A stretch of DNA of 64,000 nucleotides, taken from assembly GCA_944373145.1 (NCBI GenBank), contig CALWAL010000001.1:1-64000 (forward strand), in the 5' to 3' direction. This document shows, in pieces, positions 16,349 to 23,590 of this stretch. This DNA is from an uncultured Bacilli bacterium. Lineage in GTDB: Bacteria; Bacillota_I; Bacilli_A; RF39; UBA660. Below the pieces are notes generated by a model. The model had not been told where the DNA came from. It saw only the letters and a program-made list of their open reading frames with translations, and did no database searches. Both the position numbers and the translations under genes were made by a program. The first letter of the stretch is position 1, and every line of letters begins with the position of its first letter.

Positions 16349-18463
16349 TTAATTGAATGCTTTAAATTGTTTAATTTTTGCTTTTTCTTCTTTTGCTAGC
16401 AAATCTTTTAATTTATGACTTTGTCCCTCTACATCAATAAGAGTACATTCTAGATTGTCAGTAATGCTCGCACTTCCCAAAATAATTCCGCGATAAGTAC
16501 CCAAATTATCCAAAACAGCCCAACGTGCTTCCTTAACAGATTTTTCTACCGCACTTTTTAAAGAGCGAGCACCTGTTTTTAAACTTAATGCTTGATTAAT
16601 TAATGCTTCAATATAACCAGATGTCCATTTTAATTGAACACCAATTTTAGCTAATTTCTGTTGTTCAGCTAAAAGAGCGCTACTTTCTGATTCTGTCAAA
16701 ATTCGCTTTAAGCTAACCTTAGTATGTCCTTCAAGTTGAGTTATTACTGGAATACGTCCTAATAATTCTTCTGGGATATTTCCATATTGTGCTAAAATCT
16801 CTCCTGTTAATTTAGGGTATTTAATATCTTCTTTAGAATCACTTACTTTATTATCAGTAGCAAATCCAATTGGCTTTTTGCTAGCACCTTTTTCTTCTTG
16901 AAGTTTTTTCACAGCTTCTGTAAAAGCTCCAGTTGCAAATATTGTTAATTTAGAAGTATTAAATGGTACTGTTTTGCCATTATATTTTACTTGATAAGTA
17001 GTTCCTTGAATAAATGATAATAATGTATTTAGTACACCGCGACCTGAAATATCACCATTTTTCTCACTACCTTTTTTATCAATTTCGTCAAAACTGACAA
17101 CCCCTTCTTCAGCTCGTTTAGTATCACCACCAGCTTTATCAATCAAATTACTCAAGCAATCTTCTATGGAACCACCAACATAACCTGGCATTGTTAATTG
17201 GGTTGTATCTATAATCTCCACAGGACGATCTAAATATTTAGCTATTGTTGATATAATTAATGTTTTGCCACTACCCGTCGGACCAACCAACAAACATGCA
17301 TTACGATCTTCGGGATTATCTGATAAACTATTCATAATTAAAGCAGAAATAATATCTTTTTTAGCCTCATCTTGTCCAACAACATGATGATCTAAAAAAG
17401 ATTTCATATCTCGTGCACTCATTAAATCAGCTGTGTCAACAGTTTTTGATGTTTTTTGATTTTTTCTTTGTTCCAAAAATATTTGATCATATTTGTCAAA
17501 ACATGAAGCAGTTTGTTTAATATTTAATATTTCCTTTGCTTGTATTTCAGCAATGGATGCCTTTACAACAGCTAAATCATTTTCTTTCAATAAATCTTCT
17601 AAATCACATATCAAACGTTCCATAAAATCAATTGCAGCTTCAGCATAATCAACGTCTTCTGTACCGTCACTTCTTTTTTCTAAAATAGTCATAATATTAA
17701 TTAGTTCCCCATTAAAGCTATCAACTATTTTTTTCAATTCTTTAAGAGATCTTAACATCAACACTTGCTCACAAAAAGAATTAAACATCGCAACAATAGC
17801 ATCACCTGTAAGTTTATTTGAAACGATTTGAGAACCTTTTTTTCTTTTTGGCTCTTGCATTAAAAAATGAGTATTTAATTCTATTGTATCATCTACTAAT
17901 TTTTGTAATTGTTTTTTTATAACATCAATTTTTCCTGATCTAATAATGTTCCTTAATTGTTCTATTGGAACAGCAACGATTTCATCGCCATCCATTTTAT
18001 CTAACAGATCAGAAAGAGATGATATATCTAATTCTTCACTATCACATTTTTCAGATAAACCAAGATATGTGTCTGCATAGTTTCTAGCAATCATTTCAGC
18101 TAAATCAATTGAAATAATACCAATTTTATCATTAATTATGCTTTCAGCACTATAAAAATGTACTGAACTACAAATATGATTAAAAAACTTAGCTCGAGCT
18201 GCATTAATAGTTTCACTTGAATATTTTTCCATCAATTCTTCTTCAGATAATAGAAAAGCTACTGATGTATTAACTTCAAATAAAATAGTATTTGTATCAT
18301 CTGAAAGATAGTATTCGTTTTTCATGTCGTCAATTAATTTTAAACCAATATCATCTTGAACAACTGTTCCTGAAATAACATATTTAGGTTTTAAAATAAA
18401 TATTTGTGAATCAATAGCTTGACGATCCATCAAAATTCCATAATTTTTTACACCTATTTTCAT
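16349..18463 (-). CDS. ClpX-like AAA+ protein with unusual N-terminal half
   Basis: A 704-residue protein whose C-terminal half is a ClpX-type unfoldase: Walker A GPTGSGKT (about 400), pore loop GYVGGSIEDCL, Walker B VVSFDEID, Arg finger in ELLGRIPVI and sensor 2 in TGARSLKSAVE. KKPIGFATDN lies where ClpX carries its IGF loop for docking on ClpP, so protease partnership is possible. The first ~370 residues contain no ClpX zinc finger and match nothing I recognise; they are helical and charged. ATG 18463 follows GGGGGATTTT. Normal ClpX is ~420 residues, so this is a fusion or a separate paralogue. It has its own transcription unit between two terminators. Confidence 0.8.
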   Translation of the reverse strand: MKIGVKNYGILMDRQAIDSQIFILKPKYVISGTVVQDDIGLKLIDDMKNEYYLSDDTNTILFEVNTSVAFLLSEEELMEKYSSETINAARAKFFNHICSSVHFYSAESIINDKIGIISIDLAEMIARNYADTYLGLSEKCDSEELDISSLSDLLDKMDGDEIVAVPIEQLRNIIRSGKIDVIKKQLQKLVDDTIELNTHFLMQEPKRKKGSQIVSNKLTGDAIVAMFNSFCEQVLMLRSLKELKKIVDSFNGELINIMTILEKRSDGTEDVDYAEAAIDFMERLICDLEDLLKENDLAVVKASIAEIQAKEILNIKQTASCFDKYDQIFLEQRKNQKTSKTVDTADLMSARDMKSFLDHHVVGQDEAKKDIISALIMNSLSDNPEDRNACLLVGPTGSGKTLIISTIAKYLDRPVEIIDTTQLTMPGYVGGSIEDCLSNLIDKAGGDTKRAEEGVVSFDEIDKKGSEKNGDISGRGVLNTLLSFIQGTTYQVKYNGKTVPFNTSKLTIFATGAFTEAVKKLQEEKGASKKPIGFATDNKVSDSKEDIKYPKLTGEILAQYGNIPEELLGRIPVITQLEGHTKVSLKRILTESESSALLAEQQKLAKIGVQLKWTSGYIEALINQALSLKTGARSLKSAVEKSVKEARWAVLDNLGTYRGIILGSASITDNLECTLIDVEGQSHKLKDLLAKEEKAKIKQFKAFN

Positions 18464-18481
18464 AAAATCCCCCAATAATAA

Positions 18482-18525
18482 AATTAAAATAGTTCACAAC
18501 TACTTGTCATGAACTATTTTTTAAA
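18482..18525 (-). terminator. Terminator after the gene ending at 18576
   Basis: AAATAGTTC and GAACTATTT are perfect arms with a 15-base loop; a T-rich tract follows on the minus strand. Confidence 0.65.
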
Positions 18526-18575
18526 TAACATCACAACGACATTATAATATCATATTTAATAACATTTTTCTATAT

Positions 18576-19028
18576 TTATTTAACAAAGAATTCTTTTTTT
18601 TCCATTTCCTCATTTACCTCATTAGCAATACTTACTAGCTCATCAAATCCAATAGGTCTAATAGTAAGATTCTCATTAGTAAGGCAGGCTTGTTCTAAAA
18701 AATGCCAAGACTCTCTAACATTAAAACCTTTTGTTTTATCTAAAAATTGTGCTAAAACAGGAAATTGAGCACGTAAATAACGCCCTACAATAGGATCAAC
18801 ATCTTTAGTTGAATCATCATACATTTCCCATAACGATCGTTTCATATTATATGGAACACTACTCATAACATGTATATACAAAGCATCTTCCTTTATTTCT
18901 TTAAGACTGCGCTGTCTATATTCCTCAGGTGCATCTTCCCTAATAAAAACATGTCCAGACATTGAGAATAATACTGTTGTTTGAGTAAATTCTTTTAAAT
19001 CATTTAAATTGGATAATTCCTTACTCAT
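18576..19028 (-). CDS. Conserved hypothetical protein
   Basis: A 150-residue soluble, acidic, mostly helical protein (LKEFTQTTVLFSMSGHVFIR, later YLRAQFPVLAQFLDKTKGF, end NEVNEEMEKKEFFVK). I do not recognise it. ATG 19028 is placed behind GAGGTGG; the longer frame to 19040 would need a TTG start. The ribosome binding site overlaps the stop region of the Nudix-regulator gene upstream, so the two are probably translationally coupled and may work together. Confidence 0.6.
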   Translation of the reverse strand: MSKELSNLNDLKEFTQTTVLFSMSGHVFIREDAPEEYRQRSLKEIKEDALYIHVMSSVPYNMKRSLWEMYDDSTKDVDPIVGRYLRAQFPVLAQFLDKTKGFNVRESWHFLEQACLTNENLTIRPIGFDELVSIANEVNEEMEKKEFFVK

Positions 19029-19036
19029 ATTCCACC

Positions 19037-19711
19037 TCAAAAAACTTTTTTACTTTCTATAGTATCTTTAAATTTATACAATTTAGCAGGTTTTTTACCC
19101 TCAAATTTACCAGTTTTATTTGTATCCTCAATTAAATCTAAACTTAATAATTTTTTACGAAAATTACGACGATCAAACTTTTTATTTAAAATAGCTTCAT
19201 AAGTTTTCTGAATTTCAGGGATTGTGAATTCATTTGGAAAAAGAGCTTTTAGAATATCAGTAGTGACAATCTTGCTTTGCAAATATAATAAAGCTTCTTT
19301 CAAAATTTCTTCGTGATCAAAACCTAAACCTGGTATTTTATCAATCGGAAACCAATCGGCATTACTTGTATTATTAGTTTCTCGAATTATTTTAACCCTA
19401 CTTGAGTCAATAACACCAATATAAGCAATAGCTACCATGCGCATTACTGGCGAACGATCAACTTTACCAAATGCCTTAAATTGTTCTATTGAAATATCCG
19501 TAATCCCTGACTTTTCAAAAATTTCTCTTTTAGCACCATCCTCTAAATCTTCATTATTATATAAAGCTCCACCAGTTAAAATCCAATCGCCTTTATATGG
19601 CTCATTTTTTCTTTTAACTAACAAAACTTTTGTGATTCCAAACTCTACAGTAAAAATAGCAGTTATAACATGAATACCTTGATTTTTATATAGTGCATTA
19701 TTCTTTTTCAT
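19037..19711 (-). CDS. Nudix-domain protein with winged helix, NrtR-like
   Basis: A 224-residue protein: a Nudix fold (about 10-145) followed by a winged-helix end (YEAILNKKFDRRNFRKKLLS, about 170-215). This order is that of NrtR-type regulators, which sense ADP-ribose-related ligands and often control NAD metabolism. The Nudix box GGALYNNEDLEDGAKREIFE continues KSGI: the usual REUxEExGU has Lys in place of the second Glu, so hydrolysis may be weak or lost. ATG 19711 follows AGGGGATAGTAG. No NAD gene is next to it; its targets are unknown. The gene downstream is coupled to it. Confidence 0.75.
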   Translation of the reverse strand: MKKNNALYKNQGIHVITAIFTVEFGITKVLLVKRKNEPYKGDWILTGGALYNNEDLEDGAKREIFEKSGITDISIEQFKAFGKVDRSPVMRMVAIAYIGVIDSSRVKIIRETNNTSNADWFPIDKIPGLGFDHEEILKEALLYLQSKIVTTDILKALFPNEFTIPEIQKTYEAILNKKFDRRNFRKKLLSLDLIEDTNKTGKFEGKKPAKLYKFKDTIESKKVF

Positions 19712-19714
19712 CTA

Positions 19715-20161
19715 CTATCCCCTATTAGATATTTTTTCTTTCACCATTTTACTAACTAAACTCATATCGGCACGGCCTTTTAATTTTGGAGTTACAATTC
19801 CCATAACCTTTCCCATATCACTTGGGGCTTGTGGATTTACTTCATTAATTACTTCATCAATTGTCTTAATAATTTCTTCTTCTGATAATTGTTCTGGCAT
19901 ATATTCCTCTAAAATAGAAATTTCACTTTTAGTCTTTTCAACCAAATCATTGCGATTGCCTTTAACAAATTCCGTAATAGATTCTCTCCGCGTTTTTATT
20001 TGTTTAGAAACTACAGCAATAATATCATTATCATTTAACTCTTGCTTTTTGCTAATTTCTTCCAATTGAATAGCGCCTTTAACCATTCGAAGTACAGCTA
20101 ATCTTTCCTTATTTTGACTTTTCATAGCTTCTTTAATATCATTCATTATTCTTTCTCGCAT
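19715..20161 (-). CDS. yqeY: GatB/YqeY-domain protein
   Basis: A 148-residue YqeY protein: an N-terminal helical part (MNDIKEAMKSQNKERLAVLRM) and the C-terminal tRNA-binding-like domain also found at the end of GatB (LSEEEIIKTIDEVINE, then APSDMGKVMGIVTPKLKGRADMS). Its exact role is unknown; it may bind tRNA. The frame is open to 20185, but ATG 20161 follows AGAGAGG with the right gap and gives the family start. As in many Firmicutes, it is just downstream of rpsU, here with a terminator in between. Confidence 0.9.
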   Translation of the reverse strand: MRERIMNDIKEAMKSQNKERLAVLRMVKGAIQLEEISKKQELNDNDIIAVVSKQIKTRRESITEFVKGNRNDLVEKTKSEISILEEYMPEQLSEEEIIKTIDEVINEVNPQAPSDMGKVMGIVTPKLKGRADMSLVSKMVKEKISNRG

Positions 20162-20177
20162 TTTATCATTCCTCTCT

Positions 20178-20212
20178 AAAAACAAAAAAAGGGTATCTAA
20201 TCCCCCTTTTAT
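20178..20212 (-). terminator. Terminator after rpsU
   Basis: On the minus strand AAAAGGG pairs with CCCTTTT, followed by TTTGTTTTT. Confidence 0.7.
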
Positions 20213-20214
20213 GA

Positions 20215-20412
20215 TTAATAATTGTTTCTTTCTCTCTTACGAGTATTTTTAATACCTTCGTTTTTCTTTTCTCTTCTGCGTTCTCCAGGTTTTTTATATC
20301 CATCCTGACGTTCACGAACTTTCTTTAGGAGGCCATCTCTAGCATTTTTTTGTTTCATAGTACGTAAAGCACCATCAACATTACCATTTCTAACTACTAC
20401 CTTTGACATCGA
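20215..20412 (-). CDS. rpsU: 30S ribosomal protein S21
   Basis: Ribosomal protein S21, which sits by the anti-Shine-Dalgarno end of 16S rRNA. SKVVVRNGNVDGALRTMKQK is followed by the very basic tail (KKPGERRREKKN). At 65 residues it has normal length. ATG 20412 is preceded by GGAGGGGAATCG; the five upstream codons to 20427 are not needed. It is followed by its terminator and yqeY, the usual order. Confidence 0.95.
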   Translation of the reverse strand, partial: SMSKVVVRNGNVDGALRTMKQKNARDGLLKKVRERQDGYKKPGERRREKKNEGIKNTRKRERNNY

Positions 20413-20510
20413 TTCCCCTCCTTTCACAAACTAACAGTATTATAGCACTATTAATATTTGTTTTCAACATAAAACTTCATTTTTTTCAAAAAATTAAAGG
20501 CTTTTAATCC

Positions 20511-20545
20511 AAAATAAAAGGAATATCAGAATAAACAGATATTCC
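20511..20545 (-). terminator. Terminator of the bacteriocin operon
   Basis: GGAATATC (20538-20545 on the minus strand) pairs with GATATTCC (20520-20527), followed by TTTTATTTT. The hairpin includes the last codons and stop of the small membrane protein gene. Confidence 0.8.
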
Positions 20546-20696
20546 CTTCAGCTACATAGCGAGCAACTGTACCTAAATAACGTCCAAGGTTAAGCAAAAT
20601 ATGCGAACCAAATGTTACTAAAAAGAAAGCAATAAGGTAGGCAAAAAAATATGAAATGAATTTTAAAATTTTATTATTACTAATTAAATGGAGCAT
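20526..20696 (-). CDS. Small membrane protein, candidate bacteriocin immunity
   Basis: A 56-residue protein: a basic N-terminus, a hydrophobic segment (FISYFFAYLIAFFLVTFGS, about 13-31), and a C-terminal 22 residues that share the motif GRxxGxxxRxxxxGNxC exactly with the mature part of the precursor at 20684. It has no double-glycine leader, so it is not secreted by the same route. Position last in the bacteriocin operon and size fit an immunity protein; copying the toxin's own motif suggests it competes for the target or pairs with the toxin. Its ATG (20696) lies 13 bases inside the preceding gene, with only a weak RBS (AAGTGG), so translation is probably coupled. Confidence 0.6.
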   Translation of the reverse strand: MLHLISNNKILKFISYFFAYLIAFFLVTFGSHILLNLGRYLGTVARYVAEGNICLF

Positions 20697-20848
20697 TTAT
20701 TACCACTTATAAGTCTTCGCAGCGCAGAGCCAACACTTCTTCCCACATCTAAAAAAACGCTTACGCCTCTTACAATTGCATTTATTAAGGTTGCTGTAAT
20801 TGCACCACCAGTAATATTCAATAATTGTTCTTTACTTAATTCTTTCAT
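20684..20848 (-). CDS. Bacteriocin precursor B, double-glycine leader
   Basis: A 54-residue precursor. MKELSKEQLLNITGG is a textbook double-glycine leader (Leu, Leu, Ile at the conserved positions before GG), cleaved by C39 peptidases like the one encoded upstream. The mature 39 residues are cationic and amphipathic (AITATLINAIVRGVSVFLDV), with a GxxxG motif in GRSVG and an end RRLISGNKCSI that has the peptide's only Cys. ATG 20848 follows AGGAGGTTTT. It lies 8 bases after precursor A, consistent with a two-peptide (class IIb-like) bacteriocin. Size and leader are secure; activity is inferred. Confidence 0.8.
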   Translation of the reverse strand: MKELSKEQLLNITGGAITATLINAIVRGVSVFLDVGRSVGSALRRLISGNKCSI

Positions 20849-20856
20849 AAAACCTC

Positions 20857-20997
20857 CTAATTACATTTAAGTGGTCTAAGATATCCATCAATAACTCCAA
20901 CTATAAATGATATCCCCATTGGTAGAAAAGCCAATAATGACGTTGAAATTCCTCCACCACTTATCTTTTTTAATTCATCATGTGTTAATTGTTTCAT
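20857..20997 (-). CDS. Bacteriocin precursor A, double-glycine leader
   Basis: A 46-residue precursor. MKQLTHDELKKISGG is the double-glycine leader. The mature 31 residues (GISTSLLAFLPMGISFIVGV and on to LRPLKCN) are hydrophobic, with a GxxxG motif in GVIDG and one Cys two residues from the end, as in precursor B. ATG 20997 overlaps the TGA of the accessory-protein gene in an ATGA junction, and AAAGGA lies upstream. The tight coupling with transporter and accessory genes supports a real bacteriocin gene despite its small size. Confidence 0.8.
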   Translation of the reverse strand: MKQLTHDELKKISGGGISTSLLAFLPMGISFIVGVIDGYLRPLKCN

Positions 20998-21440
20998 TGT
21001 CTCAGTCCTTTCTTAATTTTTTTCATAATATCTTTATATAAGGTTGTTTCTTTGTATAAAAATCTTAAAGTTAATCTATTATTTTCTATTTTCATTTTAG
21101 GTTCTAATTCAACGTTTAAAACAATGCGCCAATACTCAGTATTTCCTGAGTCATAAGAGTATTCTTCAATAGCTACTATATCGTACTTTAAAACTTCATT
21201 ATTAATCATAACTTTATTTTCTGATTTTTTAGTAAAAAAATCTTTATTTGCATAAAATTCCACATAATTATTTTTAACAATACCAATATAAGTTAAATAA
21301 GTCTTATATTTAAATAAAGTTGAATAACTAATAAATACCAAAAAGCTTACAATTAAAATACTTACCCAAGAGTAAATCTTAAATGGTGTTCTACTCATTC
21401 CTTTAATGTTTGAATAATTATAAATATCAATACTATCCAT
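20994..21440 (-). CDS. Short HlyD-like bacteriocin secretion accessory protein
   Basis: A 148-residue protein with one N-terminal membrane helix (IYSWVSILIVSFLVFISYST, about 22-41), then a small beta-rich domain (about 45-140). This is the topology of HlyD/LcnD-type accessory proteins but without their long coiled-coil hairpin; normal members are 2-3 times longer. ATG 21440 follows AAGGATG and overlaps the transporter stop by 8 bases. It ends in an ATGA overlap with precursor A. I place it as the accessory subunit by context; sequence similarity alone is weak. Confidence 0.6.
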   Translation of the reverse strand: MDSIDIYNYSNIKGMSRTPFKIYSWVSILIVSFLVFISYSTLFKYKTYLTYIGIVKNNYVEFYANKDFFTKKSENKVMINNEVLKYDIVAIEEYSYDSGNTEYWRIVLNVELEPKMKIENNRLTLRFLYKETTLYKDIMKKIKKGLRQ

Positions 21441-23508
21441 GACGTATAACATCCTTATATATGCATCCATCTTTTATTTGAACATGATGATTAAATAAGT
21501 CGCCATTATCTAATCGGTGTGAAATAACAATAATAGTTTTATTGTTATAACGCATAAATATCTTTTTCAAAATTCTTCTTTCCATGTCTGTATCAACTTG
21601 GCTTAATCCCTCATCAATTATTAAAATATTAAATGGTCTTATAAGAGCACGTGCTAAAGCAATTCGCTGTCGCTCACCACCTGACAAATTAAAGCCGTTT
21701 TCTTCAATTAACATAAAATAGCCTAAGTTATTATTTTTTATAATATCATCAATTTCACATAATATAAAAATATCATTAAGTTTTTTAGAATCAATTTTAT
21801 CATTTAAAGTAATATTATTATATAAAGAATCAGTAAATAAAAATTCTATCTGATTTATATATATAATATCTTTACTACTTTGATAATCATTTATATCTTT
21901 ATCTCCTATCTTAATACAATTACGCTTAACAGAATAATATTTTTTCAACAATTTAAGTAAAGTACTTTTCCCACTTCCACTTTTCCCTATTAACAGTACT
22001 TTTTCTCCTCTCTTTATTGTCAAATTAATGTTCTTTAAAATAGTTGTAGTTTTATTATAAGTATAACTTAAATTTTTAAATTCAATATCACCGTTCATCG
22101 GTATATTAAGATATCCAATACGCTTTTCTTCAATAAATAATTCTTTTAATCTAATTATAGCTTTGTTCATATTTTTAGTATCAGCATCCAAATCAACTAA
22201 TTCGCGTACAGGAGTTAAAAAATAATTCATAAGGCTTTGGAAGGTCAATAAAACTCCTAATGTCATAGTTTCTTTATTAACTGCACAACAACCTAAATAA
22301 AAAATAACTAAATAACCACCATTTTCAATTAATTCTTTAAAATAATTTTCTAAAATAGATATTTTTTGAAATTTATGTAAACTTGTTAAAAAAATATTTT
22401 CTTGGTTATCAATATTTGCTCTAATTTTTTCTTTAATACTCAACCCTTTAATAGTTTCGAAAGCATTAATTGCTTCAATTTGATTAGATGTTAAAGTCGA
22501 ATTTTCTTTATGACATTTTGTAATTACATTTTCTAAGGGGTGATGAAATATTTTTAATATAATCCAATATAAAAAGAAGATTATAAGAGTAATGAGTGCT
22601 AAAGAATAATTAATTTTAAAAAGGATAATAAATGATATAAGCATTAAAGGTAAATCAACAATCCAAATCATAATCCATTTACTCAAAGTATCTCTAATAA
22701 TAGTGATATCTTTAATTCGAGCTAAAATATCACCAGTACTATGATTTCGATAGTAGCTATAGGGAAGTGATAAAATTTTATTGAAAGAATCTGTTGTTAT
22801 CATTAATTCCATGCGTTGAGTAATATAAATAAAAATAATATTTCTAAAATACTCACTTGTTATTTTTATAATTGCTATAATTAGAAAAAATACAAATAAA
22901 CAGGTTAGATAATTTATTTCTAGAAATAAATTATCTAATAAAATTTGACTATAAAATGATATTACAACAGAATAAATAATAACAAATGTTGATAAAAAGA
23001 AAATATTAATAAAAAAAGATTTATTATGATACACAAGAGGAAAAAAATCACTCCAATTAATTGTTGTTTTATTCATAAATGGGATTTTAGTTTTGGGGTA
23101 TAGTAGTAGAATAAATCCATTATATATTAAATTAAATGAATCGAATGATATCTTCTTTAATTTATCAGCGGGGTCAGCTACAAAAATTTCTTTTTTTCGA
23201 TAATTAATATCATAAATAACAACGAAATGTGTAAATGATTTATTAATAACAACATTTGCAATTAAGGGAAAATTTACTTTTTCTGTTTCAAACTTGTCTA
23301 AAGGACATTCATAGCCCTTAGCTTCAAAGCCAATTTTTTTTGCACCTTCAATAATATGATAAGCAGAGGTTCCGTCTTTGCCAACATTGACTAATTCACG
23401 AATCTTTTCTATATTTAAATAGCCTCCATAATACTTAATAATCATTGATAAACACGACGCTCCACAATCTTTTATATTTTCTTGCTTATCAAACGGAAAT
23501 TTTTTTAT
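21433..23508 (-). CDS. C39-peptidase ABC transporter for bacteriocin
   Basis: A peptidase-containing ABC transporter (about 691 residues) that cuts double-glycine leaders and exports the peptides. Domains: C39 peptidase (about 1-135; catalytic Cys in QENIKDCGASCLS at residue 15, His94 in FTHFVV, Asp112 in VADPA), six-helix membrane region (about 155-440), ATPase with Walker A GKSGSGKST, signature LSGGERQR and Walker B ILIIDEG. The first ATG (23445) would remove the catalytic Cys. The frame continues to ATA 23508, which lies at ideal distance behind GGAGGTGATAAA; no ATG, GTG or TTG occurs between. It is the first gene of the operon. Confidence 0.85.
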   Translation of the reverse strand: MKKFPFDKQENIKDCGASCLSMIIKYYGGYLNIEKIRELVNVGKDGTSAYHIIEGAKKIGFEAKGYECPLDKFETEKVNFPLIANVVINKSFTHFVVIYDINYRKKEIFVADPADKLKKISFDSFNLIYNGFILLLYPKTKIPFMNKTTINWSDFFPLVYHNKSFFINIFFLSTFVIIYSVVISFYSQILLDNLFLEINYLTCLFVFFLIIAIIKITSEYFRNIIFIYITQRMELMITTDSFNKILSLPYSYYRNHSTGDILARIKDITIIRDTLSKWIMIWIVDLPLMLISFIILFKINYSLALITLIIFFLYWIILKIFHHPLENVITKCHKENSTLTSNQIEAINAFETIKGLSIKEKIRANIDNQENIFLTSLHKFQKISILENYFKELIENGGYLVIFYLGCCAVNKETMTLGVLLTFQSLMNYFLTPVRELVDLDADTKNMNKAIIRLKELFIEEKRIGYLNIPMNGDIEFKNLSYTYNKTTTILKNINLTIKRGEKVLLIGKSGSGKSTLLKLLKKYYSVKRNCIKIGDKDINDYQSSKDIIYINQIEFLFTDSLYNNITLNDKIDSKKLNDIFILCEIDDIIKNNNLGYFMLIEENGFNLSGGERQRIALARALIRPFNILIIDEGLSQVDTDMERRILKKIFMRYNNKTIIVISHRLDNGDLFNHHVQIKDGCIYKDVIRHG

Positions 23509-23561
23509 TTTATCACCTCCTACCTTATTATTATTTTTTGATTTATTATTTCCTTGTTCAA

Positions 23562-23590
23562 AATAAAAAAACTCAAATAATTTGAGTTTT
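23562..23590 (-). terminator. Terminator after the U32 peptidase gene
   Basis: ACTCAAAT and ATTTGAGT form a stem with almost no loop, followed on the minus strand by TTTTTTATTTT. It separates this gene from the bacteriocin operon. Confidence 0.75.

Noticed and set aside
20688-20870. 60-residue + strand frame over the bacteriocin precursors
   Set aside because: It is the antisense of precursor B, which has a proper binding site and a double-glycine leader; the + frame has neither.
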